DNA of 64,000 bases from Hyphomicrobiales bacterium. GTDB lineage: Bacteria > Pseudomonadota > Alphaproteobacteria > Rhizobiales > Rhizobiaceae. The stretch covers positions 62,001 to 126,000 of the forward strand of contig UCLB01000006.1 of the NCBI GenBank assembly GCA_900473205.1, given 5' to 3'. The notes below the pieces were generated by a model. The model worked only from the letters and a program-made list of their open reading frames with translations. It was not told where the DNA came from and did not search any database. Of this stretch, positions 27,372-36,988 are shown piece by piece. Both the position numbers and the translations under genes were made by a program. Within the stretch, counting starts at the first letter, position 1, and the number at the start of each line of letters is the position of its first letter.

Positions 27372-28442
27372 TCAGTTGCTGGCTTTAAGCGTCGTCTGAA
27401 ACGCATCCACGATCAGCTTCACCAGTTGCGCGTGAATATCCCTGCGGTCGCGCGGGCCTGCCGGTTCGCAGATCGGGTCTATCTCCCCGACCGATTTCAG
27501 AAACTCGGCGGCGTCAGGTTTGCACACGGGCAGGAAGCTGAAGTGATCGGCATCATCAACCTGCGCATAGGTCGCATGTGGCACAGCCCTGGCAAGCTGG
27601 TCCGACAGCACGGAAACAGGAATCTTGCCGACACTGCCCAGATTGATGAAGGACAGCGGAATGTCGATGGCCCTCAAGCTGTCCTTGGTGAAGGCAACCT
27701 CAAGACCGGGATCGACAAGAACCGCCGTGCGGATGCGGGCATCGTGGTTGGACTGTTCGAACCGTGCCTTGTCGACACTGCGTAGATCGAACTTCGGCAC
27801 GGTGATCGGCGCATCGTTTTTGTACCCACGCCCGCCCGAAAACCACCTGCAATCCATCGAGGTCGCATAATCAACGCAATATTGCACATAGGCGTCGAGA
27901 TCGGCCCGCGCACCGGCCAGTTCCAGCGCCGTACTACCACCCAAGGAAAAGCCGAGAACGCCGATACGACTGGCATCGATGGTTTTTGACCATTTCGCAT
28001 CGGTTGTCAGCGAGGTGATGATGGTGGAGATATCATCCGTCCGCTCCCATATTTTCGGCGTATCTTCCGGGGTGGAATCGCCGCTGGTCGTGCCGGGATG
28101 ATCGGGTGCGACGACCAGGAAACCAGCTTCGGCCAGCGCCGTTGCAACCCACGCCATGCCGATACCGCGTGAGCCGGAGCCGTGCGACAGGATAACAAGC
28201 GGCAAATGTTCGGGTTGAATGGCGGCATTCTTGAGAGCGGCGGCACCTTCGAAAATCCTGTTTTCGCCGACCCTGACCGTTTCGCCTCTGCCATCAGACG
28301 GATACCAGACGGTGACGGCCAAATCCTTGGCGCGGGCAGGGGAATGGATGGTGATATCACGGGTGCCGACACTCTCACCCGCCAGAGCGGATTGCAGGGT
28401 GAATGCCGACAGAAGAATGGTTGCGGAGATGATGGAGCGCAT
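27372..28442 (-). CDS. secreted alpha/beta hydrolase (PAF-AH/dienelactone type)
   Basis: A 356-aa exported alpha/beta hydrolase. Signal peptide IISATILLSAFTLQSALAG; strand HLPLVILSHGSGSRG (oxyanion region); nucleophile elbow GVLGFSLGGSTALEL (Gly-Phe-Ser-Leu-Gly); late VDDADHFSF with the likely catalytic His. The domain resembles platelet-activating-factor acetylhydrolase-like and dienelactone-hydrolase-like secreted esterases; the substrate is unknown. It is divergent from a membrane AraC regulator 143 bp away, which may control it. Confidence 0.85.
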   Translation of the reverse strand: MRSIISATILLSAFTLQSALAGESVGTRDITIHSPARAKDLAVTVWYPSDGRGETVRVGENRIFEGAAALKNAAIQPEHLPLVILSHGSGSRGIGMAWVATALAEAGFLVVAPDHPGTTSGDSTPEDTPKIWERTDDISTIITSLTTDAKWSKTIDASRIGVLGFSLGGSTALELAGARADLDAYVQYCVDYATSMDCRWFSGGRGYKNDAPITVPKFDLRSVDKARFEQSNHDARIRTAVLVDPGLEVAFTKDSLRAIDIPLSFINLGSVGKIPVSVLSDQLARAVPHATYAQVDDADHFSFLPVCKPDAAEFLKSVGEIDPICEPAGPRDRRDIHAQLVKLIVDAFQTTLKASN

Positions 28443-28585
28443 GGAAAAGCCTCATGGTTTGAAACAACGAGGCTGGTTTCGATCCATTGCAGTTTTTTCA
28501 CGCCCTGAAACATGTTTGAGGTCGTCCGCAAACGCGATCTGGTCCATGTAGGAGGCATTCTTCTTTTTGTTTCAGGTCGCCTGCC

Positions 28586-29647
28586 GTGGTTTTCATTCCC
28601 TTGCCCATTGTCGTCGCACTCTTGCTGTGTCTGATGCTGGTATCGATCCTTCGCGGTAATGGCGAAGGCAAAGCCAATCGACCGTTTCTGGCCTTGATTG
28701 CGCTGAGCGCCGTGCAATCCACTCTGGTCGGTCTGCGGTGGGGATATCAGATCGACGCGCTGAAATTCGCCCTGCCGATCATGGCGTCATTCTTGCCGTC
28801 GCTCGCCTATGCCAGTTTTCGCAGTCTGATGAAGGACTGGAACGTCAGGAGTGCCGCAAACATCGCAAGTATCGCCTTGCCGCCCGTGGTCATTGCCGTC
28901 ACACTGGTCGTGTTTCCTATCGCCATCGATTTCATGCTGATCACGCTCTTCGTCGGCTATGCGATTGCCATCGTGCTTCTCGGACGCCGAGGGCCGGATG
29001 GGTTGGAGGAGGCGCAATTTGCCAGTGTCACATCGGTCCACCACGCGCTCTATATTGCTGCCGCCGCCCTTTGCCTGTCGGCGGCTTTCGATGTTCTCGT
29101 CCTGCTCGATTTTCACTGGGCGCGCGGCGAAAATGCAGGCGTGATCGTCAGCAATGGCAATCTGCTCGGCCTTCTCCTGATCGGCCTCACCGCATGGGTT
29201 GCCGGAGACAGCAAACCGGAGGCACTGCCAAGCATCGTTGAGCCGGACACGGAGGCAGCCAGCCCGACTGCCGAAGATCAAGAGATCATGTCACGGCTGG
29301 ATGATCTGATGGCGCGGCAAAAATTTTATCGCGACGAGAACCTCAATCTGACCCGGTTGGCTCGCAGGCTATCGCTGCCCAGCCGCCAGATTTCCCACGC
29401 CATCAACCGCGCAACGGGCGGCAATGTCTCGCAATATATCAATGCGCTGAGGGTAAGGGATGCCTGCCGGCTGCTGGAGGAAACGGATCAATCCGTGACC
29501 GCGATCATGCTGGAAAGCGGCTTTCAGACCAAATCCAACTTCAATCGCGAATTCCGCCGCATCACCGGCATGAGCCCGTTGGCATGGCGGGAGCGGGAAG
29601 TCTGGAAGCTCGTCTCTGCCACCAATAAAAATGGCCACCCGGCATAG
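28586..29647 (+). CDS. AraC regulator with N-terminal membrane domain
   Basis: A 353-aa protein starting at a GTG. The first about 210 residues contain roughly seven hydrophobic helices (IPLPIVVALLLCLMLVS; IALPPVVIAVTLVVFPIAI; LLGLLLIGLTAWVAG), and the last 100 form an AraC-type DNA-binding domain (LNLTRLARRLSLPSRQISHAINRATGGNVSQYIN; GFQTKSNFNREFRRITGMSPLAWR). A membrane-bound AraC factor probably senses an envelope or external signal. Divergent from the secreted hydrolase gene. The dctP terminator hairpin overlaps its 3' end. Confidence 0.87.
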   Translation: MVFIPLPIVVALLLCLMLVSILRGNGEGKANRPFLALIALSAVQSTLVGLRWGYQIDALKFALPIMASFLPSLAYASFRSLMKDWNVRSAANIASIALPPVVIAVTLVVFPIAIDFMLITLFVGYAIAIVLLGRRGPDGLEEAQFASVTSVHHALYIAAAALCLSAAFDVLVLLDFHWARGENAGVIVSNGNLLGLLLIGLTAWVAGDSKPEALPSIVEPDTEAASPTAEDQEIMSRLDDLMARQKFYRDENLNLTRLARRLSLPSRQISHAINRATGGNVSQYINALRVRDACRLLEETDQSVTAIMLESGFQTKSNFNREFRRITGMSPLAWREREVWKLVSATNKNGHPA

Positions 29648-29660
29648 TCGGGCGGCCATT
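29626..29660 (-). terminator. rho-independent terminator of dctP-like gene
   Basis: On the minus strand AATGGCC...GGCCATT plus an inner CCCG/CGGG pairing, followed by TTTTATT. It lies 23 bp beyond the dctP-like stop and overlaps the last codons of the convergent AraC gene. Confidence 0.75.
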
Positions 29661-29682
29661 CGGTACGATCAAAATCAGATGA

Positions 29683-30870
<1,188 letters not shown>

Positions 30871-30935
30871 TCAAGAGAATCTTGGTGATATTGCGTCAAG
30901 CATTTCCGTTTTTCTAATGGACGCAAGCTCTTGCT

Positions 30936-31400
30936 TTATCGCTTCATTGCGGGATCATCGAATGCCGGATTGTAGAAGAGGGAAAGCGTCAGGCTGCGGG
31001 CGATGCGCTCGGCCGTGGCCATGAACCAGTCCCGTGCCTCCCGGCTGGGCGCGATCTCTTCCAGCGTCTGCGCAAAAAGCGCCAGCCATTGCGTGAACAA
31101 CCCCTCGCTCAGCCCATCCATGCCATGATGCGCCTGCACCGGCTTGCCGCCATAGGCTCCGGTCTTGAATGCGATGGCAGACCAGAAGCCTTTCATCTTA
31201 TCCATATGCTCCGGCCAGCGACCATTCAGGCGATTGTCGAACACCGGGCCGAGGGTCTCATGATCGCGAATACGGGCATAGAAGGTCTCTACCAGCCTGT
31301 CGATAAAGGCCACATCGACGCCGATCTCCGTCATTGCTGCCTCCGCACGGCTTTGTATCTCTGCACTGTGCGCGGCCCGTGCCTGAATGCTTTCGGTCAT
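30936..31400 (-). CDS. group III truncated hemoglobin
   Basis: A 154-aa 2-on-2 globin of group III (cgb/Ctb type). Helix landmarks: IDRLVETFYARIRDHETLGPVFDNRL (B/C/E), KMKGFWSAIAFKTGAYGGKPVQAHHGM, with the proximal His in QAHHGMDGLS, and FTQWLALFAQTLEE (G). It binds heme and O2/NO in the cytoplasm. The ATG at 31400 has a good GGAGA; an upstream ATG at 31418 lacks one. A sigma-70-like promoter is at 31425-31453. It is divergent from mbfA and shares its ICE-containing region. Confidence 0.9.
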   Translation of the reverse strand: MTESIQARAAHSAEIQSRAEAAMTEIGVDVAFIDRLVETFYARIRDHETLGPVFDNRLNGRWPEHMDKMKGFWSAIAFKTGAYGGKPVQAHHGMDGLSEGLFTQWLALFAQTLEEIAPSREARDWFMATAERIARSLTLSLFYNPAFDDPAMKR

Positions 31401-31424
31401 CAATATCTTCTCCGTCATGGGCGC

Positions 31425-31453
31425 ATTATGGACGCCCGATCCGCCGCTCACAA
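31425..31453 (-). promoter_or_regulatory. sigma-70-like promoter of hemoglobin gene
   Basis: On the minus strand TTGTGA (-35, 31448-31453), a 17-bp spacer, and CATAAT (-10, 31425-31430). It sits 25 bp upstream of the chosen hemoglobin ATG, leaving a very short leader that contains the Shine-Dalgarno GGAGA. Read from sequence only. Confidence 0.5.
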
Positions 31454-31469
31454 TGCGACGTTTTGGACG

Positions 31470-31499
31470 TTGAAAAAACGAATTAGAATCGTTCTAATT
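31470..31499 (+). promoter_or_regulatory. mbfA promoter overlapped by ICE (Irr) box 1
   Basis: TTGAAA (31470-31475), 17-bp spacer, TCTAAT (31493-31498) makes a near-consensus promoter for mbfA. A perfect palindrome AATTAGAA-TCG-TTCTAATT (31481-31499), matching the Irr box consensus TTTAGAAnnnTTCTAAA in its core, covers the spacer and -10. Irr binding there would block RNA polymerase. Confidence 0.75.
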
Positions 31500-31528
31500 T
31501 CACTTGCGGAAAATATCGCGGAGGATTA

Positions 31529-31545
31529 TTTAGAATTATTCTAAG
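31529..31545. promoter_or_regulatory. second ICE-type (Irr) box
   Basis: TTTAGAA-TTA-TTCTAAG matches the Irr consensus at all but one position. It lies 12 bp before the mbfA ATG, next to its AGGA ribosome-binding site, and 48 bp centre to centre from box 1. Confidence 0.7.
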
Positions 31546-31557
31546 TAGGATGATCCC

Positions 31558-32541
31558 ATGTTTCGCAGCCTGTTCTCCCTCTCCAAGCGCCCTTTCACAT
31601 CTCTGGGTGAGCAGGAAATCCTCGCTCTCGCCATTTCGTCAGAGGAGGATGATGCGCGCATCTATCGGTCCTATGCCGCGCATCTGAAAGCGCAATATCC
31701 GCAGTCCGCGAAACTCTTCGAGGACATGGCCGAAGTCGAGCAGACCCATCGCAACATGCTGATCGAGCAGCATCGGGATCGTTTCGGCGAAATCATTCCG
31801 CTCATCCGCCGTGAACATGTGCGCGGGTTTTATGAGCGCAAGCCGGACTGGCTGGTGAAGAACCTGCCCCTCGAAACCATCCGCGAAGAGGCCGAGCGCA
31901 TGGAGGCGCAGGCCATCCGCTTTTATGATGAGGCGATGAAGCACGTCACGGATGCTTCCACCCGCAAGCTGCTGGGCGATCTGGCCGAGGCCGAGCGCGG
32001 GCATGAAGACATTGCCGGCATGTTGAGCGGCAAGCATCTGCCGGAAGATGTGAAATCCGAGGAAGAGGAAACCGCAAAGCGCCAGTTCCTGCTGACCTAT
32101 GTTCAGCCCGGTCTGGCCGGTCTGATGGATGGTTCGGTCTCGACGCTCGCCCCCATCTTCGCTGCCGCTTTTGCCACACAGGACACATGGCAGACCTTCC
32201 TCATCGGCCTGTCCGCATCGGTCGGCGCAGGTATTTCCATGGGCTTTACCGAAGCCGCCCATGATGACGGCAAACTGTCAGGGCGGGGATCGCCTCTGAA
32301 GCGCGGCCTTGCATCCGGCATCATGACCGCCATCGGCGGTCTGGGGCATACGCTGCCCTATCTCATTTCGCATTTCTGGACGGCAACCGCTGTGGCCGCC
32401 GTCATCGTCTTCATGGAACTCTGGGCCATCGCTTTCATCCAGAACCGCTATATGGAAACGCCGTTCCTGCGCGCGGTGTTTCAGGTGGTGCTGGGCGGTT
32501 CGCTGGTGCTGGCGGCGGGCATTCTCATCGGCAATGGCTGA
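31558..32541 (+). CDS. mbfA: membrane-bound ferritin MbfA (iron exporter)
   Basis: A 327-aa fusion of an N-terminal ferritin-like/rubrerythrin four-helix domain (about 15-165, with iron-ligand motifs SSEEDDARIY, EVEQTHRNML, EAERMEAQAIRFYDE and EAERGHEDI) and a C-terminal VIT1/CCC1-like membrane domain (about 180-327: LTYVQPGLAGLMDGSVSTLAPIFAAAF, GASI-type SASVGAGISMGFTEA). In Agrobacterium and Bradyrhizobium MbfA exports iron and protects against iron and peroxide stress. ICE boxes upstream indicate control by Irr. Its last 61 bp overlap the convergent ABC-F gene. Confidence 0.94.
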   Translation: MFRSLFSLSKRPFTSLGEQEILALAISSEEDDARIYRSYAAHLKAQYPQSAKLFEDMAEVEQTHRNMLIEQHRDRFGEIIPLIRREHVRGFYERKPDWLVKNLPLETIREEAERMEAQAIRFYDEAMKHVTDASTRKLLGDLAEAERGHEDIAGMLSGKHLPEDVKSEEEETAKRQFLLTYVQPGLAGLMDGSVSTLAPIFAAAFATQDTWQTFLIGLSASVGAGISMGFTEAAHDDGKLSGRGSPLKRGLASGIMTAIGGLGHTLPYLISHFWTATAVAAVIVFMELWAIAFIQNRYMETPFLRAVFQVVLGGSLVLAAGILIGNG

Positions 32542-34106
32542 TAACGCTCGATGCCGATGGCGTTCAGAAACGCCTGATCGTGGCTGACAACCAGAAGCGC
32601 GCCGTCATAGGCGCGCAAGCCCGCCTCGACAGCTTCTATGGCGTCGATATCCAGATGGTTCGTCGGCTCATCCAGAATGAGAAATGGTGGTGGGGCGGCA
32701 CCTCCCAGGGTACAGGCCAGACCCGCCCGCAAAAGCTGCCCGCCGCTCAATGCTCCAACCGTCTGCAAGGCCGCGTCGGCACGAAACATGAAGCGGGCCA
32801 GCGCCGCGCGGCATGCATTGTCGTCCGACTGCGGGTTCATCCGGCGGAAATTGTCGAGAATGGATGTAGTGGCATCGAGAATGCTGACCTGCTGATCCAG
32901 CATGGCACAGTCCGTGAAAAGCCTGATCTCACCGCTCCACGGTTTCAACGCGCCTGTTATGAGCGAAAGCAGCGTGGATTTGCCCGAGCCATTCGCGCCG
33001 GTCACGGCAATCCGTTCCGGCCCGGTGATGGAAAAGGAAATATCACGCAAGATGGGCTGGCCCGGTAGATATCCCGCCGTAATCCCGTCCATCTGCAACA
33101 CCATCTTCGTTGCAGGCAGGCCGGTTGAAGCAAGCGAAACCGAGAGCGGTTGGAGCACTTCTATCTTGCGGCGTGCCGTCTCGAGTGCTTGCGTAGCGTC
33201 GGTCTCTCGGCTTTCCGCCAGCCTTGACTGGCTACCGCTGGTGCCCTCGCTTCGGTTTTTCATGGCTCCGAGGAGGATGCGGGGCTGGTCGCCCTTGGCG
33301 GCCTTGCGTCGCCCGTTGCCGTCTTTGCGCGCCTTGGCCTCGGCTCGCTCCTGCGTTTTGCGTGCGACCTCGTTCAGCTGTTTCTCAGCCTCGGACATGT
33401 CGCGCTCGACCGCGGCTAGCTCCAGCGCTTTCAGGCTGCGATAATGGCTCCAATTGCCGCCATATCGTTTTGCCCCAAGCGACGTGAGGTCTACGATGGC
33501 ATCCATCGTTTCCAGCAATTCGCGATCATGGCTGACGACCAGCGCCCCGCCGCGCCATGTCGAGAGAAAATCGATGACGGCGGTGCGGCCCTCGCGGTCC
33601 AGATTGTTGGTCGGCTCATCCAGCAGCATGAAATCAGGTTTTTGGAATACCAGTGCCGCTAGCCCTGCGCGTGTGCGTTGCCCACCGGACAGGGATGACA
33701 GAGACGTTTCGGCATTGGCATCGAGAGCGAGAAGGTCGAGGGCCGACCGCATGCGGTCTTCCAGCGTCCAGTCGGCAATCTCCAGTTCCGCAAGCGTGGC
33801 CTGACCGTTTTCGGCACGCCGAAGAATGGCCAGTGCTTGAGAGACGCCAAAGAGATCGGCAATGGTCTCATACGCATCCACCTGCATGATCTGCTGCATT
33901 GTGCCGATGCTGCCCGTGATGGAAACGCTTCCGGCATGCGGGGGAACGTCGCCAGCGATCAGTCCCAACAATGTGGATTTTCCAACGCCGTTGCGACCTA
34001 CAAGGCCGGTTCGCTCACTGTCGAAACTGAGTGTCAGGTTTGAAAAGAGGGCGCGCCCGTCAGGCGTGGACCAGCTGAGATTGGAGAGGGTTATGGAGGC
34101 AGGCAT
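32481..34106 (-). CDS. ABC-F family ATPase
   Basis: A 541-aa soluble protein with two ABC domains and no membrane segments. Domain 1: Walker A GRNGVGKST, signature LSGGQRTRAG, Walker B FMLLDEPTNNLD. Linker rich in Glu/Arg/Lys (about 235-330). Domain 2: Walker A GANGSGKST, signature LSGGQLLRAG, Walker B FLILDEPTNHLD and VVSHDQ. ABC-F proteins act on ribosomes (translation or antibiotic protection). Chosen start 34106 gives the family-like MPASITLSNLSW; the frame is open 38 codons upstream through the mRNA leader. A strong promoter lies at 34203-34231. Confidence 0.92.
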   Translation of the reverse strand: MPASITLSNLSWSTPDGRALFSNLTLSFDSERTGLVGRNGVGKSTLLGLIAGDVPPHAGSVSITGSIGTMQQIMQVDAYETIADLFGVSQALAILRRAENGQATLAELEIADWTLEDRMRSALDLLALDANAETSLSSLSGGQRTRAGLAALVFQKPDFMLLDEPTNNLDREGRTAVIDFLSTWRGGALVVSHDRELLETMDAIVDLTSLGAKRYGGNWSHYRSLKALELAAVERDMSEAEKQLNEVARKTQERAEAKARKDGNGRRKAAKGDQPRILLGAMKNRSEGTSGSQSRLAESRETDATQALETARRKIEVLQPLSVSLASTGLPATKMVLQMDGITAGYLPGQPILRDISFSITGPERIAVTGANGSGKSTLLSLITGALKPWSGEIRLFTDCAMLDQQVSILDATTSILDNFRRMNPQSDDNACRAALARFMFRADAALQTVGALSGGQLLRAGLACTLGGAAPPPFLILDEPTNHLDIDAIEAVEAGLRAYDGALLVVSHDQAFLNAIGIERYQPLPMRMPAASTSEPPSTT

Positions 34107-34202
34107 GAGCAGGGACTTTCCCGAAAACAACAAAAAAGGCGGCTGTTGTTGTGGGGGAGAAATCCATGTCGAACACATCCTGCAAGAATTGGCTGGAACC
34201 CT

Positions 34203-34231
34203 ATAATAGGGTCGGCTCAATATGTGTTCAA
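34203..34231 (-). promoter_or_regulatory. sigma-70-like promoter of ABC-F gene
   Basis: On the minus strand TTGAAC (34226-34231), a 17-bp spacer and TATTAT (34203-34208). The -10 lies inside a 15-bp palindrome ACCCTAT-A-ATAGGGT (34198-34212). The predicted leader to the ATG at 34106 is about 90 nt and contains in-frame codons and a short self-complementary stretch (AACAACA/TGTTGTT). Confidence 0.55.
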
Positions 34232-34306
34232 GCTAAAATGAGATGTTGGAAGGCGCGGTGACACGCCGTTCCCGAATTGCGGCAGGCACGAACCCGCATC
34301 ACGTCA

Positions 34307-34921
34307 TTAACGCAGCGCGCCGACCAGAACGTCGCGACCATCTTCGATGGAAACCCAGCGACCCGTGTTGAACGACGCCTGACGCTTGAGATAGGTGTAG
34401 TTGGTGTCCGTCCAAAGCTTCACATCGTCAGACAGATTGTCGAGAATGAAGTCACCCTCATTGGTGCGCACGGTCAGCACGGCGTGGCCTTCTCCGTCAG
34501 GCTTGCGCACGACGGTGATGAGAAGGTCGGACACGGCAAAGCCGCGTTCCATCAGCTTGCGGCGTTTCAGAAGCACGAAGTCTTCGCAATCGCCAGCGGT
34601 CTTGGGATATTCCCAGACCTCGTCCTTGCCGTAGACTTCCAGATCCGTCATCGCGACGATGGTGGAATTGACTTCCTTGTTGATGTCGCGAATAACCTTC
34701 CAGCCATATTCCGTCACGCGTGGTGGCGGGGTCAGTTTGCTGCGGATATCGCATTCGGACATGTACTTCTGGCAGAACTCATAATGGCCGATTGGCTGGG
34801 ACGTGATGCCGCCGGTGACCATGGACGGGCTACCCTTGTTATCTGCCTGCGCAGAGGCCGCAGAAAGTATTCCGGCCGCAACTGCTACAAGCAGAGCAAG
34901 CGCCCGCGGTGCATTCATCAT
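34307..34921 (-). CDS. transglutaminase-like cysteine peptidase (BTLCP)
   Basis: A 204-aa exported protein with signal peptide (ALALLVAVAAGILSAASAQA) and a bacterial transglutaminase-like cysteine proteinase domain. The catalytic triad is visible as Cys in KTAGDCEDFVLLKR, His in GEGHAVLTV and Asp in FILDNLSDDV. Relatives of this family (LapG type) can cleave surface adhesins under c-di-GMP control; here no LapD-like gene is adjacent, so this is only a family note. ATG at 34921 (or 34918). Confidence 0.9.
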   Translation of the reverse strand: MMNAPRALALLVAVAAGILSAASAQADNKGSPSMVTGGITSQPIGHYEFCQKYMSECDIRSKLTPPPRVTEYGWKVIRDINKEVNSTIVAMTDLEVYGKDEVWEYPKTAGDCEDFVLLKRRKLMERGFAVSDLLITVVRKPDGEGHAVLTVRTNEGDFILDNLSDDVKLWTDTNYTYLKRQASFNTGRWVSIEDGRDVLVGALR

Positions 34922-35018
34922 GAAACCCGTCCCTTAAAATCTTAACGAAAAGTTAAAAAGGTTAGGGGCGGGAGTCAATCGGAACTCATGGTCCATGAAT
35001 GCAAGATGAATAATATGG

Positions 35019-35828
35019 TTAAGATCGTTGCGCTTTTGCCGCCAAAACAAGGCTTTTGGCCGCCGCCAGCATCCGCTCGATATCCTGCGGACGCGACAAT
35101 CGGTGGTCTCCATCACGGATAAGGCTCAGCACCACATCATCGGCGGGCAGGTGGTTGAGCAGCTTGAGCGCATGCTGATATGGCACGTCATCATCCTTCA
35201 TGCCCTGTAGGATATGCACCGGGCATCCGGTTTCGATGATGCCCTTGAGAACGAGATTGTTGCGCCCGTCCTCGATCAGGTCACGGGTGAAGATGTTCGG
35301 CTCCGGGCTGTATTCCGATAGCTCCTCGAAATAGCCGCGCTCTGCCAGAGATGCTTTTTCGGCATCCGACAGATTGGGCTCTATCAGTTCGGCGGTGAAA
35401 TCCGGCGCGGGAGCAATCAGCAGCAATCCGGCAACCTGCGGTCCAGCCGTGTCTTTGCGCAGTTCCTCGATAAGCCGCAGCGCAATCCAGCCGCCCATGG
35501 AAGAGCCGATGGCAATGATGCGCTTCGGGGCCTTGTGGCGCAAAACGGCGATGGTTTCTGCCAGCCAGCGGGAGATCGTGCCCTTATTGAAGTGGCCCTT
35601 AGATGCGCCGTGGCCGGAATAATCGAGGCGTATGCAGGCAAGACCATTTTCAGATGCAAACCGGTCCAGCTCCACCGCCTTGGTGCCCGTCATGTCCGAA
35701 CGATAACCGCCCAGCCACACCAGGGTCGCTGAATCCTCACCCGCCTGGGATTCGCGCGCAAGGATCGCAATGTCTCTGGCGTCATCGGCGTTGCCAACGG
35801 TAATGTATTCAATCGCTTGTTCGCTCAT
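35019..35828 (-). CDS. alpha/beta hydrolase
   Basis: A 269-aa cytosolic alpha/beta hydrolase of the BEM46/ABHD-like type. LVWLGGYRSDMTGTKA (oxyanion loop), LDYSGHGAS, nucleophile elbow AIGSSMGGWIALRL (Gly-Ser-Ser-Met-Gly), acid loop PVHILQGMKDDDVPY and terminal GDHRLSRPQD with the catalytic His. Substrate unknown. The ATG at 35828 (MSEQ) is chosen over an upstream in-frame start at 35885. It is divergent from infC, with about 186 bp between the starts. Confidence 0.85.
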   Translation of the reverse strand: MSEQAIEYITVGNADDARDIAILARESQAGEDSATLVWLGGYRSDMTGTKAVELDRFASENGLACIRLDYSGHGASKGHFNKGTISRWLAETIAVLRHKAPKRIIAIGSSMGGWIALRLIEELRKDTAGPQVAGLLLIAPAPDFTAELIEPNLSDAEKASLAERGYFEELSEYSPEPNIFTRDLIEDGRNNLVLKGIIETGCPVHILQGMKDDDVPYQHALKLLNHLPADDVVLSLIRDGDHRLSRPQDIERMLAAAKSLVLAAKAQRS

Positions 35829-36014
35829 GGGGGCATAAATCTCCTGCTTTTTACGCACCTTGTAGAGCAGATTCTTAAAAAGCACGACAGGAGGTGATTT
35901 TTTTGCGCGGACGTGCTATTGACTTCGCGGCGGCATTCACGACATTTCCGCCATTTGCACCGACAAGCTGGTTTTTGCCGACGCGATCCCGAAACAGATC
36001 AGGAGAATACGACC

Positions 36015-36551
36015 ATTCGCAGACCGTTCAAAGCCGATGCCCCCGTCAAAGAGGGCCCGCGCTCCAACAGGGAAATTCGAATTCCCAAGATTCAGCTCAT
36101 TGATGAAGAAGGCCAGAACCTTGGCGTGATGCCGACGGATCAGGCGTTGAAGATGGCAGAAGATGCCGGTCTTGATCTGGTTGAGATTTCGCCGAACGCG
36201 GAACCGCCGGTCTGCAAAATTCTTGATCTTGGCAAGCTGAAATATTCGACCCAGAAAAAAGCGGCCGAAGCGCGCAAGAAGCAAAAGATCGTTGAAGTCA
36301 AAGAAATTAAGATGCGTCCCAACATCGACACCCATGACTATGAGGTGAAGATGAAGGCGATGAACCGTTTCTTCGATGAAGGCGACAAGGTAAAGGTAAC
36401 GCTGAAGTTCCGTGGCCGCGAAATGGCCCACCAGGAACTCGGCATGAAGCTTCTTCTTCAGGTCAAGGAAGACACCCTGGCGATTGCCAAGGTTGAAGCC
36501 GAGCCGAAGCTTGAGGGCCGTCAGATGATGATGGTTCTGGCGCCAAAATAA
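36015..36551 (+). CDS. infC: translation initiation factor IF-3
   Basis: A 178-aa IF-3: N domain ([32 protein letters not shown]), lysine-rich linker ([18 protein letters not shown]) and C domain ([19 protein letters not shown] ... [14 protein letters not shown]). It discriminates start codons on the 30S subunit. The start is an ATT at 36015, with AGGAGA eight bases upstream and the protein then reading (M)RRPFKAD like its relatives; no ATG or GTG gives a sensible N terminus. A non-standard start is a known autoregulation device of infC. First gene of the infC-rpmI-rplT block. Confidence 0.93.
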   Translation: MRRPFKADAPVKEGPRSNREIRIPKIQLIDEEGQNLGVMPTDQALKMAEDAGLDLVEISPNAEPPVCKILDLGKLKYSTQKKAAEARKKQKIVEVKEIKMRPNIDTHDYEVKMKAMNRFFDEGDKVKVTLKFRGREMAHQELGMKLLLQVKEDTLAIAKVEAEPKLEGRQMMMVLAPK

Positions 36552-36694
36552 GTCCGAAACGTCTGAATCGCAGGCGTTTACGTCCCGTCGCAGGGGAATT
36601 TATCATTCCCCGTTGCTCTTTTTCATAACTGCGGTTATAGGAGCGCGTCCGAACGGTCCGGCAGGGCATGCCGTGGCCGTTCTAGAATAGCTTG

Positions 36695-36719
36695 AAAGCA
36701 GGCTTCGTCTGCCTGTTTT
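36695..36719 (+). promoter_or_regulatory. hairpin in infC-rpmI gap
   Basis: AAAGCAGGC and GCCTGTTTT pair as a 9-bp stem (one G-U) around a 7-nt loop, 25 bp before rpmI. It could be a partial terminator, attenuator or ribosomal-protein leader element. Function is unproven. Confidence 0.35.
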
Positions 36720-36744
36720 CGATACAAAATAATGGAGTAGCAAA

Positions 36745-36948
36745 ATGCCCAAGATGAAGACGAAGTCCGCCGCGAAAAAGCGGTTCAAGATCACTGGCAC
36801 TGGCAAGGTTCTCGCAGCCGCTGCCGGTAAGCGCCACGGCATGATCAAGCGTTCCAACAAGTTCATTCGCGACGCGCGCGGAACCATGGTTCTGGCCGAC
36901 GCTGACGGCAAAAAAGTCGTCAAGAACTACCTGCCGAACGGTCTCTAA
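36745..36948 (+). CDS. rpmI: 50S ribosomal protein bL35
   Basis: A 67-aa, strongly basic protein with the bL35 pattern: [21 protein letters not shown] at the start (core [11 protein letters not shown]), [10 protein letters not shown] and the C-terminal [12 protein letters not shown]. It binds 23S rRNA in the large subunit. ATG preceded by GGAG. It lies 193 bp after infC and 40 bp before rplT, the usual order. Confidence 0.97.
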   Translation: MPKMKTKSAAKKRFKITGTGKVLAAAAGKRHGMIKRSNKFIRDARGTMVLADADGKKVVKNYLPNGL

Positions 36949-36988
36949 GACTTTTCCGCACATTTGGACATTTTAAGGAGATCATGAC

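Noticed and set aside
34120-34160. Attenuator hairpin in the ABC-F leader (AACAACA/TGTTGTT)
   Set aside because: The stem is short and AT-rich; kept only as a note in the leader finding.
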